In this document: positions 1 to 7,681 of the stretch, one piece after another
How the letters are laid out: the number at the start of each line of letters is the position of its first letter
Numbering within the stretch: the stretch's first letter is position 1
Origin: Caulobacteraceae bacterium
Lineage (GTDB): Bacteria > Pseudomonadota > Alphaproteobacteria > Caulobacterales > Caulobacteraceae
DNA: 55,864 nucleotides
NCBI GenBank assembly: GCA_947475465.1
Contig: CANJLK010000019.1
Coordinates: 1 to 55,864, forward strand
Direction of reading: 5' to 3'
Notes under the pieces: generated by a model
What the model was told of the DNA's origin: nothing
Database searches by the model: none
The model's input: only the letters and a program-made list of their open reading frames with translations
Translations under genes and position numbers: made by a program

Positions 1-1344
1 GAGGCCGGCCGGCACGCTGATCGATGGCAGGCCGGCCAGATTCGTCGTCACCGTGAAGACGTCGTTGAGATACATGGCGATCGGGTCGGCGTTGCGCTCG
101 CCCAGGGCAAATGCCGCCGACGGGGCCGTCGGGGTCAGGAGCACGTCGCAGGTTTCCCAGGCCCGGTCGAAGTCGTCGGCGATGCGGCGGCGGACCTTCA
201 GCGCCTTCAGATAGTAGGCGTCGTAGTAGCCGGCCGAGAGCACATAGGTGCCGATCATGATCCGCCGGCGGACCTCGGCGCCGAAGCCGGCGGCGCGGGA
301 TTTCTCGTAGGTGTCGGTCAGGCTGCCGCCCTCGACACGCAGGCCGTAGCGCATGCCGTCATAGCGGGCGAGGTTCGAGGAGGCCTCGGCCGGCGCCACG
401 ATGTAGTAGGCCGGAAGGGCGTAGCGGGTGTGCGGCAGGCTGACCTCGACGATCTCGCAGCCGGCGTCCTTGAGCCAGGCGATCCCCTGCTCCCAGAGCG
501 CGTCGATCTCGGCGGGCATGCCGTCGACCCGGTACTCCTTGGGCACGCCGATCCGCAGGCCCTTCACCGACCTGCCGACGAAGGAGGCGAAATCCGGCGT
601 CTCCACCGGCAGGCTGGTGGAATCCTTGGGGTCGTGGCCGGCCATGGAGGTCAGCAGGATGGCGGTGTCCTCCACGGTCCTGGCCATGGGGCCGGCCTGG
701 TCCAGGGACGAGGCGAAGGCCACGATGCCCCAGCGCGAGCAGCGGCCGTAGGTGGGCTTGATGCCCACCGTGCCGGTGAAGGCGGCGGGCTGGCGGATCG
801 AACCGCCGGTGTCGGTGGCCGTGGCGCCCAGGCAGAGCTCCGCCGCCACCGCCGCGGCCGAGCCGCCGGAGGAGCCGCCGGGCGTCAGCTGGGCGTTGCC
901 GCCTGACTTGCGCCAGGGATTGACCACCGGTCCCCAGGCCGAGCTTTCGTTGGACGAGCCCATGGCGAACTCGTCCATGTTCAGCTTGCCCAGCATCACC
1001 GCCCCGTCGCGCCACAGATTGGCGGTGACGGTCGACTCATAGGTGGGGACGAAGTCGCCGATGATCCTGGAGCCCGCCGTGGAACGGACGCCCTCGGTGC
1101 AGAACAGGTCCTTGATGCCCAGCGGCGCGCCTTCCAGCGGCCCGGCGGCGCCCGACGCGCGGCGGGCGTCGGAGGCCTTGGCCATCTCCAGCGCCCGGTC
1201 CGGAGTTTCCAGCACGAAGGCGTTAAGCGGACGCGCGGCCTCGACCGCATCCACGTGCGCCTGGGTCAGCTCGACGGCGGAGAAGGTCTTGGCCTTCAGG
1301 CCCTCGAGCGCGGTCTTCAGGGTGAGCGAGGTGAGTTCGGACAT
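1..1344 (-). CDS. gatA: Glutamyl-tRNA(Gln)/aspartyl-tRNA(Asn) amidotransferase subunit A, C-terminus cut by window edge
   Basis: This is the amidase subunit of GatCAB, which releases ammonia from glutamine to convert Glu-tRNA(Gln) or Asp-tRNA(Asn) to the amidated form in the cytoplasm. Reading leftwards from 1344 gives [10 protein letters not shown] and 448 codons with no stop before the edge, so roughly the last 40 to 50 residues are missing. The amidase-signature triad is present: Lys78 in GIKDLF, Ser158 in the glycine/serine-rich loop [11 protein letters not shown], and Ser182 in TGGSIRQP. The start codon shares its A with the gatC stop (TAATG), so the two are translationally coupled. Catalytic residues follow the known family; nothing looks aberrant. 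Confidence 0.97.
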   Translation of the reverse strand, partial: MSELTSLTLKTALEGLKAKTFSAVELTQAHVDAVEAARPLNAFVLETPDRALEMAKASDARRASGAAGPLEGAPLGIKDLFCTEGVRSTAGSRIIGDFVPTYESTVTANLWRDGAVMLGKLNMDEFAMGSSNESSAWGPVVNPWRKSGGNAQLTPGGSSGGSAAAVAAELCLGATATDTGGSIRQPAAFTGTVGIKPTYGRCSRWGIVAFASSLDQAGPMARTVEDTAILLTSMAGHDPKDSTSLPVETPDFASFVGRSVKGLRIGVPKEYRVDGMPAEIDALWEQGIAWLKDAGCEIVEVSLPHTRYALPAYYIVAPAEASSNLARYDGMRYGLRVEGGSLTDTYEKSRAAGFGAEVRRRIMIGTYVLSAGYYDAYYLKALKVRRRIADDFDRAWETCDVLLTPTAPSAAFALGERNADPIAMYLNDVFTVTTNLAGLPSISVPAGL

Positions 1345-1631
1345 TACTCGACGACCTTCGGCACGACGAAGAAGTCGCCCGCGCGCTTGGGAGAATTGGA
1401 GAGCACCTTCTCGGGGTCGCCGCCTTCGGTGACGACGTCGTCTCGCATGGGCAGCGGGGTGTGGACAGCCGAGGTCATGGGTTCGACACCGTCGGTGTCG
1501 ACCTCTGACAGCTGCTCGATCCAGGCCATGATGCCGTTCAGCTCGCGGGCGAGCTGTTCGACCGTCTCTTCCGGCTGGGCGATCCGCGCCAGCCTGGCGA
1601 CCTTGCGAACGGTCGCCGCGTCGATGGCCAT
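1344..1631 (-). CDS. gatC: Glu-tRNA(Gln)/Asp-tRNA(Asn) amidotransferase subunit C
   Basis: A 95-residue GatC, the small subunit that wraps around GatA and stabilises the GatCAB complex. It begins [17 protein letters not shown] and carries the family's N-terminal helix and the region [27 protein letters not shown] two codons upstream (1637) is possible, but the ATG at 1631 has AGGAGG seven bases before it and is preferred. Order is gatC then gatA on the minus strand, overlapping by one base. It is divergent from ruvX, with 72 bases between the two starts. Confidence 0.95.
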   Translation of the reverse strand: MAIDAATVRKVARLARIAQPEETVEQLARELNGIMAWIEQLSEVDTDGVEPMTSAVHTPLPMRDDVVTEGGDPEKVLSNSPKRAGDFFVVPKVVE

Positions 1632-1703
1632 GACCACCCCTCCTGTAACTCAGGGGCGTGGGTTAGCCGTGCGAGGGGCGCCTTTGCAAGCTATGGAGGA
1701 CGA

Positions 1704-2171
1704 ATGGCCGTCCTTGATCTCCTCGAACTCCCCGCCGCCCTGCCCGCCTACACGCCGATCGTGGGGCTGGACCTGGGCGAGAAGACGATCGGGGTGGCGG
1801 TGTCGGACGGCACGCGGACGGTGGCCACCCCCCTGGAGCTGATCCGCAAGGTGAAGTTCACCGACGACGCCAAGGTTCTGTTCAAGCTTATGGAAAGCCG
1901 CGGCGCCGGCGGGATCGTGATCGGCCTGCCGGTGAACATGGACGGGACCGAGGGCCCCCGCTGCCAGTCCAGCCGGGCCTTCGCGCGCAACCTTCTTCGG
2001 CTCAGGGACATACCCATCGCCTTCTGGGACGAGCGGATGAGTTCGATGGCCATCAACCGCATGCTGATCGACGAGGCGGACATGAACCGCGCGCGCCGTT
2101 CAGAAGTGGTCGACAAGGCCGCCGCCGGCTGGATCCTGCAAGGCGCGCTGGACCGCCTGCGGAACGGCTAG
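1704..2171 (+). CDS. ruvX: Holliday junction resolvase-like / pre-16S rRNA nuclease RuvX (YqgF)
   Basis: This 155-residue protein has the RNase H-fold YqgF/RuvX signature IVGLDLGEKTIGVAVSD near its N-terminus, followed by GLPVNMDGTEGP and, towards the C-terminus, FWDERMSS. Family members process the 5' end of pre-16S rRNA and were also proposed as Holliday-junction resolvases. GGAGG four bases before the ATG supports this start. Its stop TAG overlaps the stop of the convergent DUF1993 gene in a shared CTAG at 2168-2171, which leaves no room for an intrinsic terminator between them. Confidence 0.93.
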   Translation: MAVLDLLELPAALPAYTPIVGLDLGEKTIGVAVSDGTRTVATPLELIRKVKFTDDAKVLFKLMESRGAGGIVIGLPVNMDGTEGPRCQSSRAFARNLLRLRDIPIAFWDERMSSMAINRMLIDEADMNRARRSEVVDKAAAGWILQGALDRLRNG

Positions 2172-2677
2172 AGGCCGCCGGGGAAGAGGTCGAACTTGCC
2201 GACCTTGGCCCCGCGGGCCCTGAGGATTCCGTAGAGCGTGGACTGGTGGAAATAGAGATTGGTGGTCGCGAAGCCGGTGATCCACTGGGCCGCGGTCAGG
2301 GTCGCCTTGTCGGTCGGGCTGATATCGTAGGTCATCACCACGTCGTCACGGCCGGCGAACTGTCCGGGCGTGAGGGTGCCGAGCCAGGCCTTGGTCTCGG
2401 CCAGGGCGGCGTGGAAGCCATCCAACGTCAGGCTCATGGGCGCGCTTTCCAGTTCCGCCAGGCCCGCGGCTCGGGCCGGCCACCAGCGGGCGGTATTGCA
2501 GACGAGCATCACCTGGAAACTGACCGGCAGCATGTCCTCGACAAGCCGCCACGTCAGCATGTCCTCGCCCGTTTCGCCGAGCGTTTCGGCATGGGCGGCG
2601 CCCTTGGTCAGCAGATGCTGAGCCACGTCCATCTGTCGGGAAAACATGCCGACAAAGGTGAAGAGATCGACGGACAT
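2168..2677 (-). CDS. DUF1993 family protein (first of a tandem pair)
   Basis: A 169-residue cytoplasmic protein of the DUF1993 family, small helical proteins related to the DinB/YfiT metal-binding four-helix bundles. It starts MSVDLFTFVGMFSRQMDVAQHLLTKG and ends with TNLYFHQSTLYGILRARGAKVGKFDLFPG, the family's typical C-terminal H-x(5)-Y-x-I-L-R pattern. Function is unknown. The neighbouring gene at 2785-3297 is a clear paralogue on the same strand 107 bases upstream, so this looks like a local duplication. No export signal or membrane segment is visible. Confidence 0.85.
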   Translation of the reverse strand: MSVDLFTFVGMFSRQMDVAQHLLTKGAAHAETLGETGEDMLTWRLVEDMLPVSFQVMLVCNTARWWPARAAGLAELESAPMSLTLDGFHAALAETKAWLGTLTPGQFAGRDDVVMTYDISPTDKATLTAAQWITGFATTNLYFHQSTLYGILRARGAKVGKFDLFPGGL

Positions 2678-2784
2678 CTTGGGCTCCAGGTCGTGCGGTC
2701 CTGGTCCTCGCCTAGCGGCCCGCCGACCGGCTCAGTCCCGCCAATCGTACGATGACCGGCAGGCGGCTTCCGCCGGAGATGGGC

Positions 2785-3297
2785 TTAGAAGGTGAAACTG
2801 CCGACCAGGAAGTCCGCCTTTCCGAGCGGCGCGCCGTGCTGGCGGAACAGGGCGTAGACCATGGTCAGGTGGAAATAGAAGTTGGTGATCGCCGATCCCT
2901 GGACCAGCCGCTCCGCCGTCTCGGTCCTGTCCTGGCCGCGAATCTGCAGGGTGCGAGGCTGTTCGTCGAGACCGATGAACTGTTCGGGCGTCAAGGTCGC
3001 GAAGTGGGCCCGGGCCGCGATGATCGCCGCGTTGAGGTCGGCCACGGTCGCCTCGTCACCGGGCCCGGCCGGTTGGTCGATCTGAAGAATGCGCGACGTC
3101 CAGCGCCAGTAGACATTGATCGCGGTGGAGATCTGGTAGCGCAGGGGATTCATGTCAGGCGCCAGACGCCACTCGAGCATTTCGGCCTCGGACACCCCTT
3201 GCGCCCGGGCGTAGTCACCGCCCTTGGCGAGAACATGCTGCAAGCCCACCAGGCCGTTGTCGAAGCCCTTGAAGACCCAATAGAGATCAACCTTCAT
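2785..3297 (-). CDS. DUF1993 family protein (second of a tandem pair)
   Basis: A 170-residue DUF1993 protein starting MKVDLYWVFKGFDNGLVGLQHVLAKGGDYA and ending TNFYFHLTMVYALFRQHGAPLGKADFLVGSF, matching its downstream paralogue position by position at both ends (VDL..., HVLAKG/HLLTKG, TNFYFH/TNLYFH). The frame is open for 24 more codons upstream, but the ATG at 3297 has GGGAGGG nine bases before it and fits the family N-terminus. Role unknown. It is divergent from pyrB with about 100 bases between starts, so both promoters must lie there. Confidence 0.85.
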   Translation of the reverse strand: MKVDLYWVFKGFDNGLVGLQHVLAKGGDYARAQGVSEAEMLEWRLAPDMNPLRYQISTAINVYWRWTSRILQIDQPAGPGDEATVADLNAAIIAARAHFATLTPEQFIGLDEQPRTLQIRGQDRTETAERLVQGSAITNFYFHLTMVYALFRQHGAPLGKADFLVGSFTF

Positions 3298-3400
3298 CGT
3301 CCGTTCCCTCCCACTTGTTGGCTGTGGGTATGACGGCAAAGCGGGGCTTGCGAAAGGCCCGCTTCCCAAGGCCCGCGGCGTCGCCTAAGACGACGCTTTA

Positions 3401-4381
3401 ATGACTACGACCCCACCTGGTCTGAACGAGGTCCTGCAAAGGACCTTCTCCTTTCCCAAGCGCCATTTCCTGTCGTCGACCGACCTCAACGAGGTCGAGG
3501 TGGCCAATCTTCTCGACCTTGCGGACGGATTCGTCGCGCTGAACCGACAGACCTCGAAGAAGCTCGACCTGCTCAAGGGCAGGACGCTGATGAACCTGTT
3601 CTTCGAGAACTCGACCCGCACCCAGAGCTCCTTCGAGCTGGCCGGCAAGCGGCTGGGCGCCGACGTCGTCAACATGAGCCCGCGCTCATCGTCGATCTCC
3701 AAGGGCGAGACCCTGATCGACACGGCGGTGACCCTGAACGCTATGCAGCCGGACCTGCTGGTCGTGCGTCATTCGTCGTCGGGCGCGGCCAGCCTGCTCG
3801 CCCAGAAGGTGACCTGCTCGGTGATCAACGCCGGCGACGGCCAGCACGAGCATCCGACCCAGGCGCTGCTGGATGCCTTGTCCATGCGCCGCGCCTTCGG
3901 GCGCATCGCCGGTCTGAGGGTGGCGATCTGCGGCGACGTCCTGCACAGCCGCGTGGCCCGCTCCAACATCGCGCTTCTGCAGATGCTGGGCGCCGAGGTC
4001 CGCCTGGTGGGGCCACCCACCCTGATGCCGTCCGCCGCCGAACGCTGGAACGTCGCCATCTTCCACGACATGCGCGAGGGCATCGCCGGTTGCGACGTGG
4101 TGATGATGCTGCGCCTCCAGCTGGAGCGGATGGATGGCGTGATGGCGCCCTCACAGCGGGAATATTTCCGGTTCTTCGGCCTGGACCGCGAGAAGCTGGC
4201 CTGCGCCGCCCCGCACGTGCGGGTCATGCACCCGGGGCCGATGAACCGTGGCGTCGAGATCGACTCGGACGTGGCCGACGACTTGTCCGTCAGCCTGATC
4301 CAGGACCAGGTGGAGATGGGCGTCGCGGCGCGCATGGCGGTGCTGACCTCCCTGGCCGCCCGCCTCGAGAACGACCGATGA
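3401..4381 (+). CDS. pyrB: Aspartate carbamoyltransferase catalytic chain
   Basis: PyrB condenses carbamoyl phosphate with aspartate in the second step of UMP synthesis. The 326-residue product has the carbamoyl-phosphate loop ENSTRT at residues 69-74, the second-domain motif HPTQALLD, and the C-terminal [11 protein letters not shown] that holds the aspartate-site region. No regulatory-chain gene pyrI is next to it. Instead the stop overlaps the start of a dihydroorotase-like gene (ATGA at 4378-4381), the arrangement known from Pseudomonas, where PyrB assembles with an inactive dihydroorotase homologue. Confidence 0.97.
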   Translation: MTTTPPGLNEVLQRTFSFPKRHFLSSTDLNEVEVANLLDLADGFVALNRQTSKKLDLLKGRTLMNLFFENSTRTQSSFELAGKRLGADVVNMSPRSSSISKGETLIDTAVTLNAMQPDLLVVRHSSSGAASLLAQKVTCSVINAGDGQHEHPTQALLDALSMRRAFGRIAGLRVAICGDVLHSRVARSNIALLQMLGAEVRLVGPPTLMPSAAERWNVAIFHDMREGIAGCDVVMMLRLQLERMDGVMAPSQREYFRFFGLDREKLACAAPHVRVMHPGPMNRGVEIDSDVADDLSVSLIQDQVEMGVAARMAVLTSLAARLENDR

Positions 4382-5670
4382 GCAGCCGGCCCACCGCCTT
4401 CGTGAATGTCCGCCTGGTCGATCCCGCCAGCGGCTATGATGGGCCCGGCGCGCTTGTCATCGCCGAAGGTGTGATCGCCGATGTGAGTCATGGCGGCGAC
4501 GCGGGCCCGTTGTCGCCCGACATCGAAATCGTGGACGGCCGCGGCGCCATGCTGGCCCCCGGGCTGATCGACCTGCGGGTGAAGACTGGCGAGCCCGGGA
4601 CCGAAACCAAGGAGACGCTGAAGTCGGCGGCGCTGGCCGCGGCGGCCGGCGGCGTGACCTCGATCGTCGTGCAGCCCGACACCGACCCGGTGATCGACGA
4701 GCCGTCGGTGGTGGACTTCATCCTGCGCCGGGCCCGCGACATCGAGCTGGTCCATGTCTATCCGGCCGGGGCCGCCACCAAGGGCGGCAAGGGGCAGAGA
4801 ATGGCCGAGATCGGGCTGATGGCGGAAGCCGGCTGCCTCTATGTCACCGACGCCGACCGGCCGATCGTCGATTCCAAGGTCCTGCAGCGCGTCCTGATGT
4901 ATGCCCGGGCCTTCGACGTGCTGGTGGCCCACCGCCCGACGGACCCTTGGCTGTCAGCCGGCGCCGCGGCCACCTCGGGCGAGTTCGCCTCACGGATGGG
5001 CCTGCCCGCCTCGCCGGCCATCGCCGAGAAGATCATGCTGGAGCGCGACCTGGCGCTCGTGGAGCTGACGGGGGCGCGGCTTCTGGTCGACCAGCTGACC
5101 ACCGCAGGGGCCATCGAGAGTTTCCGCCGCGGCCTCGCCAAGGGCCTGCCCATCGTGGCCACCACCTCGATCAACCACTTGACCTTCAATGAGATCGACA
5201 TCGGCGACTACCGCACCTTCTGCAAGGTCGAGCCGCCGCTGCGCAGCGAGGACGACCGCCAGGCCGTGATCGAGGCGGTGGCGTCCGGCCTGATCTCGGT
5301 GATCGTCTCGGCCCATGCGCCCGCGCCGGCCGAGGACAAGCGCCTGCCCTACGACGAGGCCGCCCCGGGCGCGGTCGGCCTGCAGACCCTACTGCCCGCG
5401 CTCCTGACCTTCCACCACGAGGGGCGCATCCCGTTGATCGACCTGATCCGGGCGGTGACCTCGGCGCCCGCCGACCTGTTGGGCCTGCCTGCCGGGCGCC
5501 TGGCCAAGGGCGCGCCGGCCGACCTGGTGCTTTGCGACCTCAACGCCCCGATCCTCATCGACGCCGACAAGCTGATCTCCAAGTCCAAGAACTCGCCCTT
5601 CGACGGCCGCCGGCTTCAAGGCAAGATATTGCGGACGGTGGTGGACGGGCGGACCGTGTTCAGCGCCTGA
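4378..5670 (+). CDS. Dihydroorotase-like protein lacking metal ligands (non-catalytic PyrC' type)
   Basis: A 430-residue amidohydrolase-fold protein coupled to pyrB by an ATGA overlap. It aligns with class I dihydroorotases along its length: PGLIDL near residue 61, [20 protein letters not shown] near 134, and the C-terminal [25 protein letters not shown]. The first metal-binding His-x-His is replaced by Arg67-Val-Lys69, the usual Asp of the T/S-D-H-A-P-H motif is Ala312 (SAHAPA), and the histidine expected before HVSTA is missing ([10 protein letters not shown]). By analogy with Pseudomonas PyrC', it is probably a structural partner of PyrB rather than an enzyme, so a working dihydroorotase should be encoded elsewhere. 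Confidence 0.9.
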   Translation: MSSRPTAFVNVRLVDPASGYDGPGALVIAEGVIADVSHGGDAGPLSPDIEIVDGRGAMLAPGLIDLRVKTGEPGTETKETLKSAALAAAAGGVTSIVVQPDTDPVIDEPSVVDFILRRARDIELVHVYPAGAATKGGKGQRMAEIGLMAEAGCLYVTDADRPIVDSKVLQRVLMYARAFDVLVAHRPTDPWLSAGAAATSGEFASRMGLPASPAIAEKIMLERDLALVELTGARLLVDQLTTAGAIESFRRGLAKGLPIVATTSINHLTFNEIDIGDYRTFCKVEPPLRSEDDRQAVIEAVASGLISVIVSAHAPAPAEDKRLPYDEAAPGAVGLQTLLPALLTFHHEGRIPLIDLIRAVTSAPADLLGLPAGRLAKGAPADLVLCDLNAPILIDADKLISKSKNSPFDGRRLQGKILRTVVDGRTVFSA

Positions 5671-5731
5671 CCGTTCCACGTTCGTTCCGGTTTTGCTTGG
5701 CAAGCCCGGACAAGCGGCGCTAGGAATCCCC

Positions 5732-6373
5732 ATGATCGCAAACCTGAGCCCTCTCCAGACCGCGGCGGCCCTTGCCGGCGGCTACCTGCTGGGATCGATC
5801 CCGTTCGGCGTGATCGTGATGCGCGCGGCGGGCGCGGGAGATCCCCGGGCCATCGGGTCGGGCAACATCGGGGCGACTAATGTCCTGCGCAGCGGCAAGA
5901 AGGGGCTGGCCCTTTTCACCTTGATCGGCGACGGCGGCAAGGGCGCGGTCGCGGTGCTGATCGCGTGGCTGGCGACGCGGTCGGCAAGCCTTGAGGCACA
6001 AGGCGTCCTGACCTGCCTGGCGGGTGGGGCGGCCTTCCTGGGGCATCTGTTCCCGGTCTGGCTGGGGTTCAAGGGCGGAAAGGGCGTGGCGACGTTCTTC
6101 GGCACCCTGCTGGCGGCCGCCTGGCCGGTCGGGCTGATCGCCGGGGCGACCTGGCTGCTGATGGCGGCGGTGTTCCGCCTGTCCTCCCTCGCGGCGCTGA
6201 CAGCGGCGGTCGTGGCGCCTGTCGCGGCTCTCCTGCTGCACCGGCCGGCCGTCGCCGTCCTGGCCGCTGTGATGGCCGTGCTGATCTACGTCCGCCATCT
6301 GCCCAACATCCGTCGCCTGCTGGCCGGCGAAGAGCCCAGGATCGGCGGCTCCAAGACGGCGAAGGACGCCTAG
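5732..6373 (+). CDS. plsY: Acyl-phosphate:glycerol-3-phosphate acyltransferase PlsY
   Basis: PlsY is the inner-membrane enzyme that moves an acyl group from acyl-phosphate to glycerol-3-phosphate, starting phospholipid synthesis. The 213-residue protein has about five hydrophobic segments and the three family motifs: GSIPFG, SGNIGATNVLR and KGGKGVATFFGT. A TTG 13 codons upstream keeps the frame open, but the ATG at 5732 follows AGGA and places the first membrane helix normally. It lies 61 bases after pyrC' and four bases before dprA, probably in one transcription unit. Confidence 0.95.
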   Translation: MIANLSPLQTAAALAGGYLLGSIPFGVIVMRAAGAGDPRAIGSGNIGATNVLRSGKKGLALFTLIGDGGKGAVAVLIAWLATRSASLEAQGVLTCLAGGAAFLGHLFPVWLGFKGGKGVATFFGTLLAAAWPVGLIAGATWLLMAAVFRLSSLAALTAAVVAPVAALLLHRPAVAVLAAVMAVLIYVRHLPNIRRLLAGEEPRIGGSKTAKDA

Positions 6374-6377
6374 AGGG

Positions 6378-7472
6378 GTGCCGATCGTCCTGAGTGACGC
6401 CGAGCGGCGCGACTGGCTGCGGCTGGCCCGCACGGAGAATGTGGGACCGGTCACCTTCGACCAGCTGATCCAGCGGTTCGCGACGGCGAAGGACGCTTTG
6501 GCCGCCCTGCCCGGCCTGGCGGCGCGCGGCGGCCGCTCCGGCGGACTGAAGGTCGCCGACGACACGCAGATCGACAAGGAGCTGGCCGATGGCGCGGCGC
6601 TGGGCGCGCGGCTGGTGGCGTCCTGCGAGACCCTGTTTCCGCAAGCCCTCGCGGCCCTCGACCCACCGCCACCGGTGATCTGGGTGCGCGGCCGGATCGA
6701 ACTGCTGGACCGCCCGACCGTGGCGGTCGTTGGCGCGCGCGTCGCCTCGGCCGGCGGCCAGCGCTTCGCCCGGGGACTGGCCGCCGACCTTGGCCAGTCC
6801 GGCCATGTGATCGTCTCCGGCCTGGCGCGCGGCATCGACGCCGCCGCGCACGAAGGGGCGATGCCCACAGGCACCGTCGCCGTCATGGGCGGCGGGGTGG
6901 ATGACATCTATCCGCCGGAACACCGGGACCTCTACGCGCGGATCGCCGAAGCCGGCTGCGTGGTCTCCGAAAGCGAGCCGGGCCGCACAGCGGTCGCCCG
7001 CGATTTCCCCAGGCGCAACCGCATCATTTCCGGGCTGAGCCGCGCCGTGGTGGTGGTCGAGGCGGAACTGCGCTCCGGCTCGCTGATCACCGCGAGGCTG
7101 GCTGCCGAACAGGGCCGCGAGGTTCTGGCGGTGCCGGGCTCGCCCCTCGACCCGCGCGCCAGGGGAACCAATGACCTGATCCGGCAGGGCGCGGCGCTGT
7201 GCGAGGGCGCTGAGGACGTGCTGCGGGCCCTTGAGGGCCTGCGCGGCTTCCGCGAGCCTGGGGCCGCGCCCTACCGCCGCGCAGCGGCGGCGGAACCGGA
7301 CGACGCGCTTCGCCGGCAGGTGGCGGCCCTGCTGTCACCCACGCCGGTCTCCCGCGATGAGATCGTGCGCGCCACCGGTGGGCCGGCGCCGGCGGTGTTC
7401 GCCGCCCTGGTGGAACTGGCCCTGGCCGGGCGCTGCGAACTCCTGTCCGGCGGCATGGTTGCGGCGGGGTGA
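6378..7472 (+). CDS. dprA: DNA-processing protein DprA
   Basis: A 364-residue DprA (Smf), which binds incoming single-stranded DNA and loads RecA during natural transformation. The Rossmann-fold core shows VAVVGAR, VIVSGLARGIDAAAHEGAM, TVAVMGGGVDDIYPPEH, PRRNRIISGLS and VVEAELRSGSLITARLA. An N-terminal helical region comes before it, and a C-terminal winged-helix-like segment (about residues 305-360) after it. The start is GTG, four bases after the plsY stop. Presence of dprA does not prove competence, since the gene is widespread. Confidence 0.95.
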   Translation: MPIVLSDAERRDWLRLARTENVGPVTFDQLIQRFATAKDALAALPGLAARGGRSGGLKVADDTQIDKELADGAALGARLVASCETLFPQALAALDPPPPVIWVRGRIELLDRPTVAVVGARVASAGGQRFARGLAADLGQSGHVIVSGLARGIDAAAHEGAMPTGTVAVMGGGVDDIYPPEHRDLYARIAEAGCVVSESEPGRTAVARDFPRRNRIISGLSRAVVVVEAELRSGSLITARLAAEQGREVLAVPGSPLDPRARGTNDLIRQGAALCEGAEDVLRALEGLRGFREPGAAPYRRAAAAEPDDALRRQVAALLSPTPVSRDEIVRATGGPAPAVFAALVELALAGRCELLSGGMVAAG

Positions 7473-7681
7473 CGATCGGCGGCAAATTCCCCCTGCCCAC
7501 CGCCTTATCCAGGGCCGCCACGGCGGCGCCGCAAGAATGAGCCCCTTAGGGGCTCTCGGAAAAGCCCCGCCAAGAGGCGTTGACAGAGGCCGGGGCCCGC
7601 CCCCACTTTCCGCGCTCTTCGCGGGGCCCGCCCCTCGAGGAGAGACCGGGCGCTTTGCCCGCGGAGCCAGACTTCCCCCGC
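7473..7681 (+). other. Intergenic stretch between dprA and topA with a perfect hairpin
   Basis: No gene is supported in these 209 bases. At 7539-7555 there is a perfect hairpin GAGCCCC-TTA-GGGGCTC with no U-run after it, so it is either a weak terminator or an mRNA structure. A TTGACA at 7580-7585 resembles a -35 element, but no convincing -10 follows at the right distance. The frame of topA stays open back to 7580, but that N-terminal extension does not resemble topoisomerase I. Confidence 0.4.

Noticed and set aside
7580..7602. TTGACA before topA as a promoter
   Set aside because: No plausible -10 sequence lies 16 to 18 bases downstream in this GC-rich stretch.
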